From Terrimonas ferruginea DSM 30193 (GTDB taxonomy: Bacteria > Bacteroidota > Bacteroidia > Chitinophagales > Chitinophagaceae): DNA of 64,000 nt. Position 1 is the stretch's first letter, and each line of letters starts with the position of its first letter. Shown here piece after piece: positions 7,764-16,989 of the stretch. Location of the stretch: contig NZ_KE384398.1 in NCBI RefSeq assembly GCF_000425585.1, positions 152,416-216,415 on the forward strand. The letters are read 5' to 3'. The notes under the pieces are model-generated. The model was not told the origin of the DNA. It did no database searches and was given only the letters and a program-made list of their open reading frames with translations. A program made the position numbers and the translations under genes.

Positions 7764-7964
7764 TTAATTAACCGCCTGCTCAGCGCTCGCAGGCTTCGCA
7801 GTTTGGTCAGCGAGAGAGGCGGGCGCCTTCTTTTCAATTGCTGTGCTCAAACCCGCATTCATGATACCCATCTTCTTCGTCTCAGATTGGGCAATGGAGA
7901 ATACAACCAGTACCATTACAAATAATATCGCCGCGATGTTTCTTTCGGATAAAATTTTTCTCAT
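7764..7964 (-). CDS. Small single-span membrane protein
   Basis: A 66-residue protein with one N-terminal membrane helix ('IAAILFVMVLVVFSIA') followed by an Ala/Lys/Ser-rich tail. The ATG at 7964 is preferred to the TTG seven codons upstream, because a TATCTTG box overlaps that TTG on the same strand. It follows engB on the minus strand after 58 nt but probably has its own promoter. Unrecognised family. Confidence 0.55.
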   Translation of the reverse strand: MRKILSERNIAAILFVMVLVVFSIAQSETKKMGIMNAGLSTAIEKKAPASLADQTAKPASAEQAVN

Positions 7965-8022
7965 AACTGGCTTAATAGGGTGCAAGATAGGGGATTAATT
8001 TTAAATATATTATACGGTTTTT

Positions 8023-8664
8023 TCACCCTCCCGTTTTCAAAAAACCCTTATTCAATCCCTCGATAAATTCCATCATTTCTTTCCGGCCCGTTTTGTCCAC
8101 CGCAGATGTTACAAAATACGGAGGAAGCTCCTCCCAGGTTTCACGAAGACTGTTCAGAAAAGCTTCCACATTGCGGCGGGTAGCCCCCGGTTTGTTTTTG
8201 TCGGCTTTGGTAAAAACTACCGAAAACGGTACTTCCCATTCTCCCAGGCTATTAACAAATTCTATATCAATCTTTTGCGGATCATGACGGCTATCAATCA
8301 GCACAAACAGGTTCACCAGGTTTTCCCGCTTACGGATATAGGATTCGATCATGTTCTCCCAGTTATTGCGGGTAGATTTGGACTGAACCGCATACCCGTA
8401 TCCGGGCAAATCCACCAGGTACCAGTGGTCCCGCGCCGCGGAACGGCCCGTACGCGTGGATTCAATTTTAAAATGATTGATCAGTTGCGTTTTGCCGGGA
8501 GAAGCCGAAGTTTTAGCCAGGCCCTTTTTGTTGCAGAGCATGTTGATCAGCGACGACTTGCCCACGTTACTGCGACCGATAAAAGCATACTCCGCCTTGT
8601 CCGCAGGAGGACATTGCTTATACGTTGCACTGCTGATCACATAATTAGCTGCTACAATTTCCAT
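8023..8664 (-). CDS. engB: Ribosome-biogenesis GTPase EngB (YihA/YsxC)
   Basis: A 213-residue TRAFAC-class GTPase with all the G motifs: G1 'GRSNVGKSS', G3 'DLPGYGYA', G4 'TKAD' and a G5-like 'TSAVDKTG'. EngB acts in assembly of the large ribosomal subunit. The start at 8664 (MEIVAANYVIS) is chosen over 8691 because a TATCTTG box lies at 8670-8676, 5 nt upstream, and because EngB proteins start about here. The rhamnose regulator gene ends 32 nt upstream, so the two may be read together from the regulator promoter as well. Confidence 0.93.
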   Translation of the reverse strand: MEIVAANYVISSATYKQCPPADKAEYAFIGRSNVGKSSLINMLCNKKGLAKTSASPGKTQLINHFKIESTRTGRSAARDHWYLVDLPGYGYAVQSKSTRNNWENMIESYIRKRENLVNLFVLIDSRHDPQKIDIEFVNSLGEWEVPFSVVFTKADKNKPGATRRNVEAFLNSLRETWEELPPYFVTSAVDKTGRKEMMEFIEGLNKGFLKTGG

Positions 8665-8696
8665 GGCTGCAAGATAACAAACGTTGCGCAAGCGGA

Positions 8697-9728
8697 TCAG
8701 AGTGATGCGCGCATCGTCAGGTAAAAAGGAATTTCGATATGCTGTGTTGAGTTCTGAAGGATCAGTTCGGCGGTCTTTTCTCCCATCATCTGGAAGTCGG
8801 TGGAAATCGTTGTGATGCCGTTCAGGATGATCTTTTTCAAAGGCGTTTCGTTGTAAGAGATCACGCCCACATTCTTTCCGACTTTCAGACGGGTGGCCAT
8901 GATCTTTTCGATCAGGAATACCAGGTCATCTTCCATCAGGTTGATATACGCTTCTCCGTCCTTGATCGGTTCCTGCGTGATCTTGTGTACCACCCGGCTG
9001 TTGAACGCATATTGCGTGCAGAATCGTGAGAACCCTTTCACGATCTCATCCGGATGATAGGTATAGGCCGGCACAATGATTTTCAGGGTATGATATTTTT
9101 CCAGTTGCGGCAGTGCCTGCTCCAATGCACCATAAATATCTTTTTCAAAATTCTCATACACCGCGCCGTACTCCCCCGCCACGCCGGGCACCAGTTTGTC
9201 CAGCAGGATCAGTTTTTCTTTGGGTAATGCATTGATCACCTCGTGCGCATTCTCTCCGCCTTCCATGAAATGCGGAATGATCACGTAGTGCGTATAGTCG
9301 CTGCCGGCATTCTGGATCAGGCGTTTGAAAAAATCAAAATCATTGTTATAGATATAAAAATCAACCGATGCCCTGTCGCCCAATGCCGCTACCAATGCAT
9401 CGTAGATGATTTTTTTATGCGGACTGAGTTTGTTGAAGAGCAGGAAGATCTTCAGCTCCTGGCGCACATCCACACTTTTCACATAGTATCCTTTACCGGG
9501 AACGGATCCGAGCACGCCGAGATTTTTGAGGTACTTGTACCCTTTTTCCGCCGTGTCCCGTGATATTTCAAATTCAAAACTCAGTTCGTTGATGGAAGGC
9601 AACGTTTCCTCCAACTGTATCTGTCCCTGCCCGATCGCTTTGATAATACAATGCGCAAGCTGGAGATATTTGGGAGTAGCCGAATAGTAATCGAAATGGA
9701 GATAGCGGAAAACGTTGTTTTTTTTCAT
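8697..9728 (-). CDS. GntR-type regulator with sugar-sensor domain, probable rhamnose regulator
   Basis: The first ~75 residues form a GntR winged helix ('IQLEETLPSINELSFEFEISRDT' region, then 'GVLGSVPGKGYYV'). The remaining ~265 residues resemble a LacI/periplasmic-binding-protein sensor: 'LKIFLLFNKLSPHKKIIYDAL', 'YVIIPHF', 'KNVGVISYNETPLKK', 'TTISTDFQMMGEKTAELIL'. This GntR plus Peripla_BP_3 architecture is common for sugar regulators in Bacteroidota. It is divergent from rhaT, so the likely ligand is rhamnose or rhamnulose. ATG 9728 is used rather than TTG 9734. Confidence 0.85.
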   Translation of the reverse strand: MKKNNVFRYLHFDYYSATPKYLQLAHCIIKAIGQGQIQLEETLPSINELSFEFEISRDTAEKGYKYLKNLGVLGSVPGKGYYVKSVDVRQELKIFLLFNKLSPHKKIIYDALVAALGDRASVDFYIYNNDFDFFKRLIQNAGSDYTHYVIIPHFMEGGENAHEVINALPKEKLILLDKLVPGVAGEYGAVYENFEKDIYGALEQALPQLEKYHTLKIIVPAYTYHPDEIVKGFSRFCTQYAFNSRVVHKITQEPIKDGEAYINLMEDDLVFLIEKIMATRLKVGKNVGVISYNETPLKKIILNGITTISTDFQMMGEKTAELILQNSTQHIEIPFYLTMRASL

Positions 9729-9761
9729 CAGCAAGCCTTAAGGGAAAATTTCATAAGTCGA

Positions 9762-9769
9762 CAAAGGTA
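9762..9769 (-). promoter_or_regulatory. -7 box of the rhamnose regulator gene
   Basis: On the minus strand this reads TACCTTTG, a perfect TAnnTTTG, 33 nt before the regulator start. It lies in the 169-nt divergent spacer to rhaT. The nearest rhaT candidate is TACTTTTA around 9845-9852. No convincing operator palindrome was seen between them. Confidence 0.55.
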
Positions 9770-9897
9770 CAAATAAGCCGGGAGTTTTGTTTTTCAACGC
9801 TTTCCTGCCCGACAGTGCATGACGGACCGGATGGAGGGTGGTTTTACTTTTATGACCATTCTTTTTATTGCTTCAGCCATTTTGAAATTGCTTAATC

Positions 9898-10986
9898 ATG
9901 GGTACCATCTTCGGCGTTATTTTCCACTTTCTGGGCGGCTTTGCTTCCGGAAGCTTTTATATCCCTTATAAAAAGGTAAAAGGCTGGGCCTGGGAGAGTT
10001 ACTGGATTGTCGGCGGCCTGTTTTCCTGGCTGATCGTACCGCCGCTTGCCGCCTGGCTCACCATCCCCCATTTCTCCGAAATCATTGCCGCCACACCCGC
10101 CAGCACACTTGGTTATACTTATCTCTTCGGACTGCTGTGGGGCATAGGCGGATTGACCTACGGCCTCGGTGTACGTTACCTTGGCGTTTCACTAGGCAGC
10201 AGTATCATCCTGGGTTTGTGCATGGTGTTCGGTTCCCTGATTCCCGCCCTTTATTATGATTTTTTTCCGCAGGAAGGCAAAGACAGCCTGGGTATCATGA
10301 CCAGCAACAGCTGGGGGCTGACCGTGCTTGCCGGTCTCGCCATCTGCGTACTCGGTATCGTCATCTGCGGACGTGCGGGCATGCTCAAAGAAAAGCAACT
10401 CAATGCCACCGCTACGGATCCGCATGGGGTAACGGTTAAAACAGAATTCAAATTCGCCCTGGGGCTGACAGTGGCCATCGTTTCGGGTATTCTCAGTGCC
10501 TGCTTCAACTTCGGCCTCGAAAGCGGCAAGTCAATGGCCAATGTTGCCAACGACTTGTGGAAAACGGCTAATCCGGGTGAAGGAGAATTTCTCTTTCAAA
10601 ATAACGTGACGTATGTAGTAGTGCTCTGGGGTGGATTGACCACTAACCTGGTGTGGTGTATGATCCTCAACGCACGTAATAAAACATTCGGCGATTATAC
10701 CAATAAAAAAACACCACTGCTCGCCAACTATGCGTTTGCCGCACTCGCCGGTATTACCTGGTTCCTTCAATTCTTTTTCTATGGAATGGGGGAAAGCAAA
10801 ATGGGCAACGGTGCGAGTTCCTGGATCCTGCACATGGCCTTCATCATTCTCGTTGCCAATGTATGGGGACTGATATTGAAAGAGTGGAAAGGAGTAAACA
10901 AAAAAACATCTGTTACGCTCATCATTGGCATCATCGTCATTATCCTTTCGGTACTGCTGGTAGGATATGGCAATTCATTACGATAA
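9898..10986 (+). CDS. rhaT: L-rhamnose/proton symporter RhaT
   Basis: A 362-residue inner-membrane protein with about ten hydrophobic helices. RhaT hallmarks include 'GVIFHFLGGFASGSFYIPYKKVKGW' at the start (split here only as a region of residues 5-29), 'WESYWIVGGLFSW', 'GGLTYGLGVRYLG', and 'SACFNFGLESGK'. It imports L-rhamnose with protons. It is the first gene of the plus-strand rhamnose cluster and is followed after 31 nt by the aldolase/dehydrogenase. Confidence 0.93.
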   Translation: MGTIFGVIFHFLGGFASGSFYIPYKKVKGWAWESYWIVGGLFSWLIVPPLAAWLTIPHFSEIIAATPASTLGYTYLFGLLWGIGGLTYGLGVRYLGVSLGSSIILGLCMVFGSLIPALYYDFFPQEGKDSLGIMTSNSWGLTVLAGLAICVLGIVICGRAGMLKEKQLNATATDPHGVTVKTEFKFALGLTVAIVSGILSACFNFGLESGKSMANVANDLWKTANPGEGEFLFQNNVTYVVVLWGGLTTNLVWCMILNARNKTFGDYTNKKTPLLANYAFAALAGITWFLQFFFYGMGESKMGNGASSWILHMAFIILVANVWGLILKEWKGVNKKTSVTLIIGIIVIILSVLLVGYGNSLR

Positions 10987-11017
10987 AATAAAAAAGAAGC
11001 TAAAAATATCTTGATCT

Positions 11018-13141
11018 ATGAGCACAACTAAGACCTTATCGTTCAAACATGTCAGCTATTTATGGGACGATGCGAAAGCGGCAGAACTGGCCGGTGATGA
11101 AGTAGCCTTGCTGGTATACCGTTCCAATTTGCTGGGCGCCGACCTTCGGCTCACCAACTATGGCGGAGGCAATACGTCCTGCAAAGCCATGGCAAAAGAT
11201 CCGCTGACGGGCGAAGAAACGGAGGTTATGTGGGTAAAAGGAAGCGGTGGTGATCTGGCTTCCATGAAACGCAGCGGCCTCGCCGCCTTGTATGTTGACC
11301 GACTGCGTGCATTGAAAAATATTTATCGCGGTATCGAGCACGAAGATGAAATGGTGGCCTTATTCAACCACTGCATTTATGATCTCGATTCAAAAGCTCC
11401 TTCTATCGATACGCCGCTGCATGGATTTTTACCGTTCAAACATATCGATCACCTGCATCCGGATGCGGCCATTGCTATCGCCGCCGCGAAAGATGGCAAA
11501 CGCATCACACAGGATTTATTCAACGGCACTATCGGTTGGGTAGAATGGCAACGTCCGGGTTTTGATCTCGGTCTGCAACTCAAACAATGCCTCGATGAAA
11601 ATCCCGACATCCGTGGCATCATGCTGGGTTCACATGGTTTGTTTACCTGGGGAGACACGGCTTACGAAAGCTATATCAACACCCTCGAGGTGATCGAACG
11701 TTGTGCAGCTTACCTCGAAGAACATACGGGTAATAAAGGGCCGGTATTCGGAGGAGAAAAGCTCGCCGCATTGCCCGAAGCGGCACGCCGTGAACAAGCC
11801 GCGGCACTGGCACCTGTCCTTCGCGGATTCTGCAGCAGCAAACAACAGATGATCGGTCATTTCACCGATGACGAGCGTGTACTGCAATTCATCAACTCCA
11901 ACGATCTCGACAGGCTGGCACCGCTGGGCACCAGTTGCCCCGACCACTTTCTGCGCACCAAGATCAGCCCGCTGGTATTGAAGCTCGCACCAAACGAGGA
12001 CCTGAGCAATGTAGCAGCATTGAAAGAAAAACTGGCACCGGAGTTTGAAGCCTACCGGCAGATGTACACCGAGTATTATGAAAGCTGCAAACGTTCCAAC
12101 AGTCCTGCCATCCGCGATACCAATCCTGTGGTGATTCTTTATCCCGGAGTCGGCATGTTCACTTTTGCCAAAGACAAACAAACCGCGCGCGTCGCGGCGG
12201 AATTCTATACCAATGCCATCAATGTAATGCGTGGCGCGGAAGCGGTGTCTGAATACACTTCACTGCCCCGCCAGGAAGCGTTCGATATTGAATACTGGTT
12301 ATTGGAAGAAGCGAAACTGCAGCGCATGCCGAAGCCGCGCCCGCTCAGCGGCCGCATTGCACTCGTAACCGGCAGCGCCGGCGGCATCGGCAAGGCTATC
12401 GCGAAAAAATTTGCCGACGAAGGCGCTTGTGTAATCGTTAACGACAACGACGCGGGCCGTTTGGAAAAAGCAAAAGAAGAATTTCAAAAACAATACGGTA
12501 AAGATGTATTTGCCACTGCGCAACTCGACGTTACCCAATCCGACGATATCACCAACGCTTACAAAGTAGCTGCGCTCGCCTTTGGCGGTGCCGACATTGT
12601 GGTAAACTGTGCAGGGCTGTCTATTTCCAAACCCATCGAAGAACATACGTCTGCCGACTGGGATCTGTTGTATGATGTGTTGGTAAAAGGCCAATTCATG
12701 GTAACACAGGCCGGTGTGGACATCATGCGCAAACAGGGACTCGGCGGTGACGTGCTGAACATTGTAAGCAAGAACGCCCTCGTAAGCGGCCCCAATAACG
12801 CAGGTTATGGTTCTGCCAAGGCAGCCCAATTACACCTCAGCCGCCTCAATGCCGCCGAACTCGGAAAAGATCATATCCGCGTAAACGTAGTGAATCCCGA
12901 TGCAGTAATTGGTGATTCAAAAATATGGGAAGGCGCCTGGGCCGAAGGAAGAGCCAAAGCATACGGCGTGAAGGTGGAAGAACTGCCAGCCTTCTATGCC
13001 AAGCGTACCCTGCTCAATGAGATTATCACAGCAGAAGATATTGCCAATGCCTGCTTTGCCTTTACCGGCGGACTGCTGAACAAGTCCACGGGTAATGTGC
13101 TGAATGTAGACGGCGGCGTAGCAATGGCTTTTGTGCGCTGA
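11018..13141 (+). CDS. rhaEW: Bifunctional rhamnulose-1-phosphate aldolase / L-lactaldehyde dehydrogenase
   Basis: A 707-residue fusion. The N-terminal ~430 residues are a class II aldolase/adducin fold: 'NYGGGNTSCKA' phosphate loop, zinc-ligand His in 'DTPLHGFLPFKHIDHLHPD' and 'GSHGLFTWG'. The C-terminal ~260 residues are a short-chain dehydrogenase: 'TGSAGGIGKAIA' NAD loop, 'NCAG', catalytic Ser and 'YGSAKA' Tyr-x3-Lys. The aldolase splits rhamnulose-1-phosphate into dihydroxyacetone phosphate and lactaldehyde, and the dehydrogenase oxidises the lactaldehyde. This RhaEW form replaces the RhaD plus AldA pair of Escherichia coli. A TATCTTGA box at 11007-11014 may provide an internal promoter. 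Confidence 0.92.
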   Translation: MSTTKTLSFKHVSYLWDDAKAAELAGDEVALLVYRSNLLGADLRLTNYGGGNTSCKAMAKDPLTGEETEVMWVKGSGGDLASMKRSGLAALYVDRLRALKNIYRGIEHEDEMVALFNHCIYDLDSKAPSIDTPLHGFLPFKHIDHLHPDAAIAIAAAKDGKRITQDLFNGTIGWVEWQRPGFDLGLQLKQCLDENPDIRGIMLGSHGLFTWGDTAYESYINTLEVIERCAAYLEEHTGNKGPVFGGEKLAALPEAARREQAAALAPVLRGFCSSKQQMIGHFTDDERVLQFINSNDLDRLAPLGTSCPDHFLRTKISPLVLKLAPNEDLSNVAALKEKLAPEFEAYRQMYTEYYESCKRSNSPAIRDTNPVVILYPGVGMFTFAKDKQTARVAAEFYTNAINVMRGAEAVSEYTSLPRQEAFDIEYWLLEEAKLQRMPKPRPLSGRIALVTGSAGGIGKAIAKKFADEGACVIVNDNDAGRLEKAKEEFQKQYGKDVFATAQLDVTQSDDITNAYKVAALAFGGADIVVNCAGLSISKPIEEHTSADWDLLYDVLVKGQFMVTQAGVDIMRKQGLGGDVLNIVSKNALVSGPNNAGYGSAKAAQLHLSRLNAAELGKDHIRVNVVNPDAVIGDSKIWEGAWAEGRAKAYGVKVEELPAFYAKRTLLNEIITAEDIANACFAFTGGLLNKSTGNVLNVDGGVAMAFVR

Positions 13142-13179
13142 CGCAAAGCCTCGTACCTTTTTACACAAGCAAGCAACAG

Positions 13180-13216
13180 GGGCCGATGATTGTCTAGTCT
13201 GTCGGCCCTCTTTTTT
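13180..13216 (+). terminator. Terminator after the aldolase/dehydrogenase gene
   Basis: Arms GGGCCGA (13180-13186) and TCGGCCC (13202-13208) enclose a 15-nt loop and are followed by CTCTTTTTT. It splits the rhamnose cluster in two; the isomerase downstream has its own candidate -7 box TATCTTTG at 13319-13326. Confidence 0.75.
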
Positions 13217-13405
13217 CGTGAATCGTCAATCGTGAATCGTGAATAAGTCAATAAGTGAATGCTGAAGCTCTTGATACCCTCCTGGCTTCTTGATTACTTT
13301 GCGACTTTGCTTCTTATGTATCTTTGCGTGAACCCTGCTTCTTCTCTCGCAAAGACCACCGGTATTACTTTTGAATTTTTAATTTTGACTTTTGAATTAC
13401 GCGAT

Positions 13406-14680
13406 ATGATACTTGATCAAAATACTTTACACACGCACAACGACGCCGGAATTAAATTGCATCAGCAGCAACTGTCGCATATCCGTTCGGTGACTGGTAA
13501 CGCAGATGTGATCATCGAAAAACTGAAAGCTTTCCAGGTAGCCATTCCCTCCTGGGCATTGGGTACGGGTGGCACGCGCTTTGGCCGTTTCAGCGGCGCG
13601 GGAGAACCCGGTTCACTCGAAGAAAAAATTGCCGACGTTGGTTTGTTACATGCCCTCAACCGCAGCAGCGGTGCCATTTCCCTGCACATCCCCTGGGACA
13701 TCCCTTCAGACGCTGCGGCTATCCGCCAGCTTGCGGCAGACCATGGCTTGCGCTTCGATGCCGTTAACTCCAATACCTTCCAGGATCAACCCGGACAACA
13801 ACACAGCTATAAATTCGGCTCCCTGCAACACACGGACAAAGCCGTACGCAAACAGGCGATCGAACATAATATTGAAGTGATCAGACACGGCGTAGAACTC
13901 GGCTCCGATTCACTGACCGTTTGGTTAAGCGATGGCTCCAGCTTTCCGGGGCAATTGAGCTTCCGCAAAGCATTCAGCCGTACGCTGGAATCGTTGGAAG
14001 AAATTTATGCTGCACTGCCCGACAACTGGAAAGTATTTGTAGAATACAAAGCCTTTGAGCCGAACTTTTACTCCATGACTGTTGGCGATTGGGGACAATC
14101 ATTGCTGTTTGCCAACAAGCTCGGACCAAAAGCTTATACCCTGGTTGATCTCGGACATCATCTGCCCAATGCCAACATCGAACAGATTGTGGCTTTGTTG
14201 TTGCAGGAAGGCAAACTCGGCGGTTTTCATTTCAACGACAGCAAATACGGCGACGATGATCTCACGGTCGGCAGCATCAATCCGTATCAGTTGTTCCTGA
14301 TCTTCCAGGAACTGGTGGATGGCATGGATGCACGCGGCATGAATCACGCGCGGGACCTCGGATGGATGATCGATGCGAGTCACAACATCAAAGATCCGCT
14401 CGAAGACCTGCTGCAATCGGTGGAAGCGATCCAGTTGGCTTATGCGCAGGCATTGCTGGTGGACAGCATTGCTTTGGAAAATGCACGCAATAACAATGAT
14501 GTGGCACAGGCACAGGAAATTCTGCAAAATGCTTACCGCACCGATGTACGTGCATTAGTAGCCGAAGCACGCCTGCAGGACGGCGGAGCGCTGCATCCGC
14601 TGCGTTTATTCCGCGAAGCCGGCATTCGCAGGCAATTGATTGGACAACGCGGAGAGCGGTCTGTGGCTACAGGACTGTAA
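13406..14680 (+). CDS. rhaI: L-rhamnose isomerase (RhaI type)
   Basis: A 424-residue TIM-barrel isomerase of the Pseudomonas stutzeri-like type, not the E. coli RhaA type. Recognisable parts are 'IPSWALGTGGTRFGRF', 'LHIPWDIP', 'VFVEYKAFEPNFY', 'LVDLGHHLPNANIEQIVA' and 'GGFHFNDSKYGDDDLTVGS', which carry the metal-binding Glu, Asp and His residues. It converts L-rhamnose to L-rhamnulose. The open frame extends 49 codons upstream, but those codons are spacer sequence made of phased TTTTGA words, so the ATG at 13406 is taken. Confidence 0.92.
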   Translation: MILDQNTLHTHNDAGIKLHQQQLSHIRSVTGNADVIIEKLKAFQVAIPSWALGTGGTRFGRFSGAGEPGSLEEKIADVGLLHALNRSSGAISLHIPWDIPSDAAAIRQLAADHGLRFDAVNSNTFQDQPGQQHSYKFGSLQHTDKAVRKQAIEHNIEVIRHGVELGSDSLTVWLSDGSSFPGQLSFRKAFSRTLESLEEIYAALPDNWKVFVEYKAFEPNFYSMTVGDWGQSLLFANKLGPKAYTLVDLGHHLPNANIEQIVALLLQEGKLGGFHFNDSKYGDDDLTVGSINPYQLFLIFQELVDGMDARGMNHARDLGWMIDASHNIKDPLEDLLQSVEAIQLAYAQALLVDSIALENARNNNDVAQAQEILQNAYRTDVRALVAEARLQDGGALHPLRLFREAGIRRQLIGQRGERSVATGL

Positions 14681-14698
14681 ACGATAGATTACGCATGA

Positions 14699-14800
14699 AT
14701 GTGGAAATATGCCCTGCTACGCAGGGGCCATGTGAAAATGTGATTATAGAACATCCTTGTATTTCATTTCCACATTTACATATTTTCACATTTACACATT
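14699..14800. repeat. Phased octad tract with GC hairpin
   Basis: AATGTGGA/CATGTGAA words flank a hairpin CCCTGC (14712-14717) with GCAGGG (14721-14726). About 45 nt further on, the complementary words (TTTCCACA, TTTTCACA, TTTACACA) return, so the whole tract is a large imperfect inverted repeat. It lies between the isomerase and kinase genes and could act as a transcript-end or stability element. Confidence 0.6.
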
Positions 14801-14839
14801 ACTGCTGTCAGCAAGTGTCGTTTAATATTTCAATCTAAC

Positions 14840-16204
14840 ATGTCAAAAAAAGCTGTCATCGCCATATTCGACGTAGGTAAAACCAACAAAAAGCTTTTCC
14901 TTTTTGATGAGCAATACCAGATCGTATACGAAAAAACAGCGCGCTTCACCGAAACAATCGATGAAGATGGTGACCCCTGCGAAAACCTCGACAGCCTGCG
15001 GTTGAGTGTGTTCGATTCGCTGCGCGATATTTCACAGCACAAGGATTTTGAAATCAGGGCCATTAATTTTTCTACCTACGGAGCCAGTTTTGTTTACATC
15101 GATAAAAACGGGCAACCGCTGACACCGCTCTATAATTATCTCAAAGCCTACCCTGAATTACTGCGCAACAATTTTTATGCGCGATACGGCGGCGATACCG
15201 TACTTGCACACGAAACTGCTTCGCCCGTTTTGGGTAGCCTCAATTCCGGCTTGCAGTTATATCGTTTGCAACAAGAACAACCTGCAATTTTTTCCCACGT
15301 CAACTATGCCCTGCATCTGCCGCAGTACATGAGTTACCTGCTCACGGGCGTTGCCAGCACCGACCTGACGAGCGTGGGATGTCATACACATCTCTGGAAT
15401 TTCCGCGAGAACAATTATCATCGCTGGGTGGAGCAGGAAGGCATTCTTTCTAAACTGGCACCACTTCGCCGTTCAGACGAAGTCTTTCAGGCGAGCTTTC
15501 CCGGTAGTCAGTTGCCCGTTGGCGTGGGCCTGCATGATAGTTCGGCAGCCCTCATTCCCTATCTCGTAAGTTTTGAAGAGCCTTTTGTTTTATTATCGAC
15601 CGGCACCTGGAGCATCAGCCTCAATCCATTCAATCACGATCCGCTGACAACGGAAGAATTGCAGCAGGATTGTCTTTGCTACCTGAGTTATAAAGGCAGT
15701 CCGGTTAAAGCTTCACGTTTGTTTGCGGGATATGAATACGAACAGGAAGTAAAGCGCATTGCGGAGCATTTTCACCAACATCCGGCCAGGTATCGCAGCA
15801 TGGTCTATGATCATGAACTGGCTTTGCGTTTAAAAGATCGCGGATGGGCACCTGCCGTGGCAGGCGAGCGGGATCTTTCGGTTTTTGAAAATGATACGGA
15901 AGCCTATCATCAATGGATGGTCGACCTGGTGCAGCGGCAAACTCAATCCACGCAACTCGTGCTGGGCAATACGGGTGCACGCCGTGTTTTTGTGGATGGC
16001 GGTTTCAGTAAAAATGCCGTATTCATGAATCTCCTGGCAGCCGCCTTTCCGGGTATGGAAGTATATGCCGCGTCGATGGCGCAGGCCACGGCGGCAGGTG
16101 CCGCGCTGGCCATTCACGACCACTGGAATCAGCGGCCCCTGCCCAACGATCTGATCCGCCTGAATTACTACGCCGCCCCGCGCGTTCAGGCTGGCAAATC
16201 CTGA
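14840..16204 (+). CDS. rhaB: FGGY-family kinase, probable L-rhamnulokinase
   Basis: A 454-residue FGGY sugar kinase. The N-terminal 'IAIFDVGKTNKKLFLFD' is the first phosphate loop. 'GLHDSSAALIPYL' and 'LLSTGTWSISLNPF' are the central FGGY features, and 'VFVDGGFSKNAVFMNLLAAAFP' is the C-terminal adenosine region. The position at the end of the rhamnose cluster makes L-rhamnulose the expected substrate, giving rhamnulose-1-phosphate for the aldolase. It starts 159 nt after the isomerase behind a repeat tract, so it may be transcribed separately. Confidence 0.88.
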   Translation: MSKKAVIAIFDVGKTNKKLFLFDEQYQIVYEKTARFTETIDEDGDPCENLDSLRLSVFDSLRDISQHKDFEIRAINFSTYGASFVYIDKNGQPLTPLYNYLKAYPELLRNNFYARYGGDTVLAHETASPVLGSLNSGLQLYRLQQEQPAIFSHVNYALHLPQYMSYLLTGVASTDLTSVGCHTHLWNFRENNYHRWVEQEGILSKLAPLRRSDEVFQASFPGSQLPVGVGLHDSSAALIPYLVSFEEPFVLLSTGTWSISLNPFNHDPLTTEELQQDCLCYLSYKGSPVKASRLFAGYEYEQEVKRIAEHFHQHPARYRSMVYDHELALRLKDRGWAPAVAGERDLSVFENDTEAYHQWMVDLVQRQTQSTQLVLGNTGARRVFVDGGFSKNAVFMNLLAAAFPGMEVYAASMAQATAAGAALAIHDHWNQRPLPNDLIRLNYYAAPRVQAGKS

Positions 16205-16239
16205 TAACCACCGGAGTTTTCTTCCTACCTTTGCGGGTC

Positions 16240-16989
16240 ATGGCAAACACCTTACCGCACGATAATGTGATACCGTTCCGGGATTCGGACAAGAGCAAGA
16301 AAGAGCAGGTAGCTGAGATGTTCGACAGCATTGCGCCCCGTTACGACCTCATGAACCGCTTTTTGTCGGCCCGTATCGACGTATCCTGGCGCAAAAAAGC
16401 CATCCGCCTGCTCGGAAAAGACAAACCCGCACACATACTGGACATCGCCACCGGCACCGGCGACATGGCCATCATGGCGGCAAAACTGATCAATCCGCAA
16501 CAAATCACCGGTATCGATATTTCTGCAAAAATGCTGGAGTTTGGCCGGAAAAAAGTTGAGAAAGAAGGACTTGGCAATAAAATCCAGTTACACCTCGGCG
16601 ATTCCGAAACAATAAATTTCGCCGACAATACGTTTGATGGCGGGATGGTAGCTTTTGGCGTGCGGAACTTTGAGCACCTGGAAAAAGGATTATCCGAGAT
16701 CATGCGTGTGCTGAAACCCGGCGCACAACTCGTGATCCTCGAATTTTCCAAGCCACGTCAGCCGGTCCGGAGCCTGTACAATTTTTACATGAATGTGCTT
16801 GCCCCGCAAGTGGCACGATTGTTTCGTCAGAATAAAAAAGCCTACCAATACCTGAAAGAATCGGCCGATGCATTCCCAGAGCGGGATGAATTGGTTGGCA
16901 TTTTAAACAAAACCGGATATTCCGATACCCGTTTTCAATCGTTAAGCTTAGGCATATGCTGCATATACACCGGCCGAAAACCACTGTGA
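16240..16989 (+). CDS. menG: Demethylmenaquinone methyltransferase MenG/UbiE
   Basis: A 249-residue class I SAM methyltransferase with the UbiE signatures 'MFDSIAPRYDLMNRFLS' and 'VLKPGAQLVILEFSKP', plus the SAM loop 'DIATGTGDMAI'. It makes the last methylation in menaquinone synthesis. The ATG at 16240 is chosen over the TTG at 16231 because TACCTTTG (16226-16233) is a perfect -7 box that overlaps that TTG; this leaves 6 nt before the ATG and suggests a leaderless or near-leaderless mRNA. Its 3' end overlaps porT, an arrangement often seen in Bacteroidota. Confidence 0.93.
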   Translation: MANTLPHDNVIPFRDSDKSKKEQVAEMFDSIAPRYDLMNRFLSARIDVSWRKKAIRLLGKDKPAHILDIATGTGDMAIMAAKLINPQQITGIDISAKMLEFGRKKVEKEGLGNKIQLHLGDSETINFADNTFDGGMVAFGVRNFEHLEKGLSEIMRVLKPGAQLVILEFSKPRQPVRSLYNFYMNVLAPQVARLFRQNKKAYQYLKESADAFPERDELVGILNKTGYSDTRFQSLSLGICCIYTGRKPL

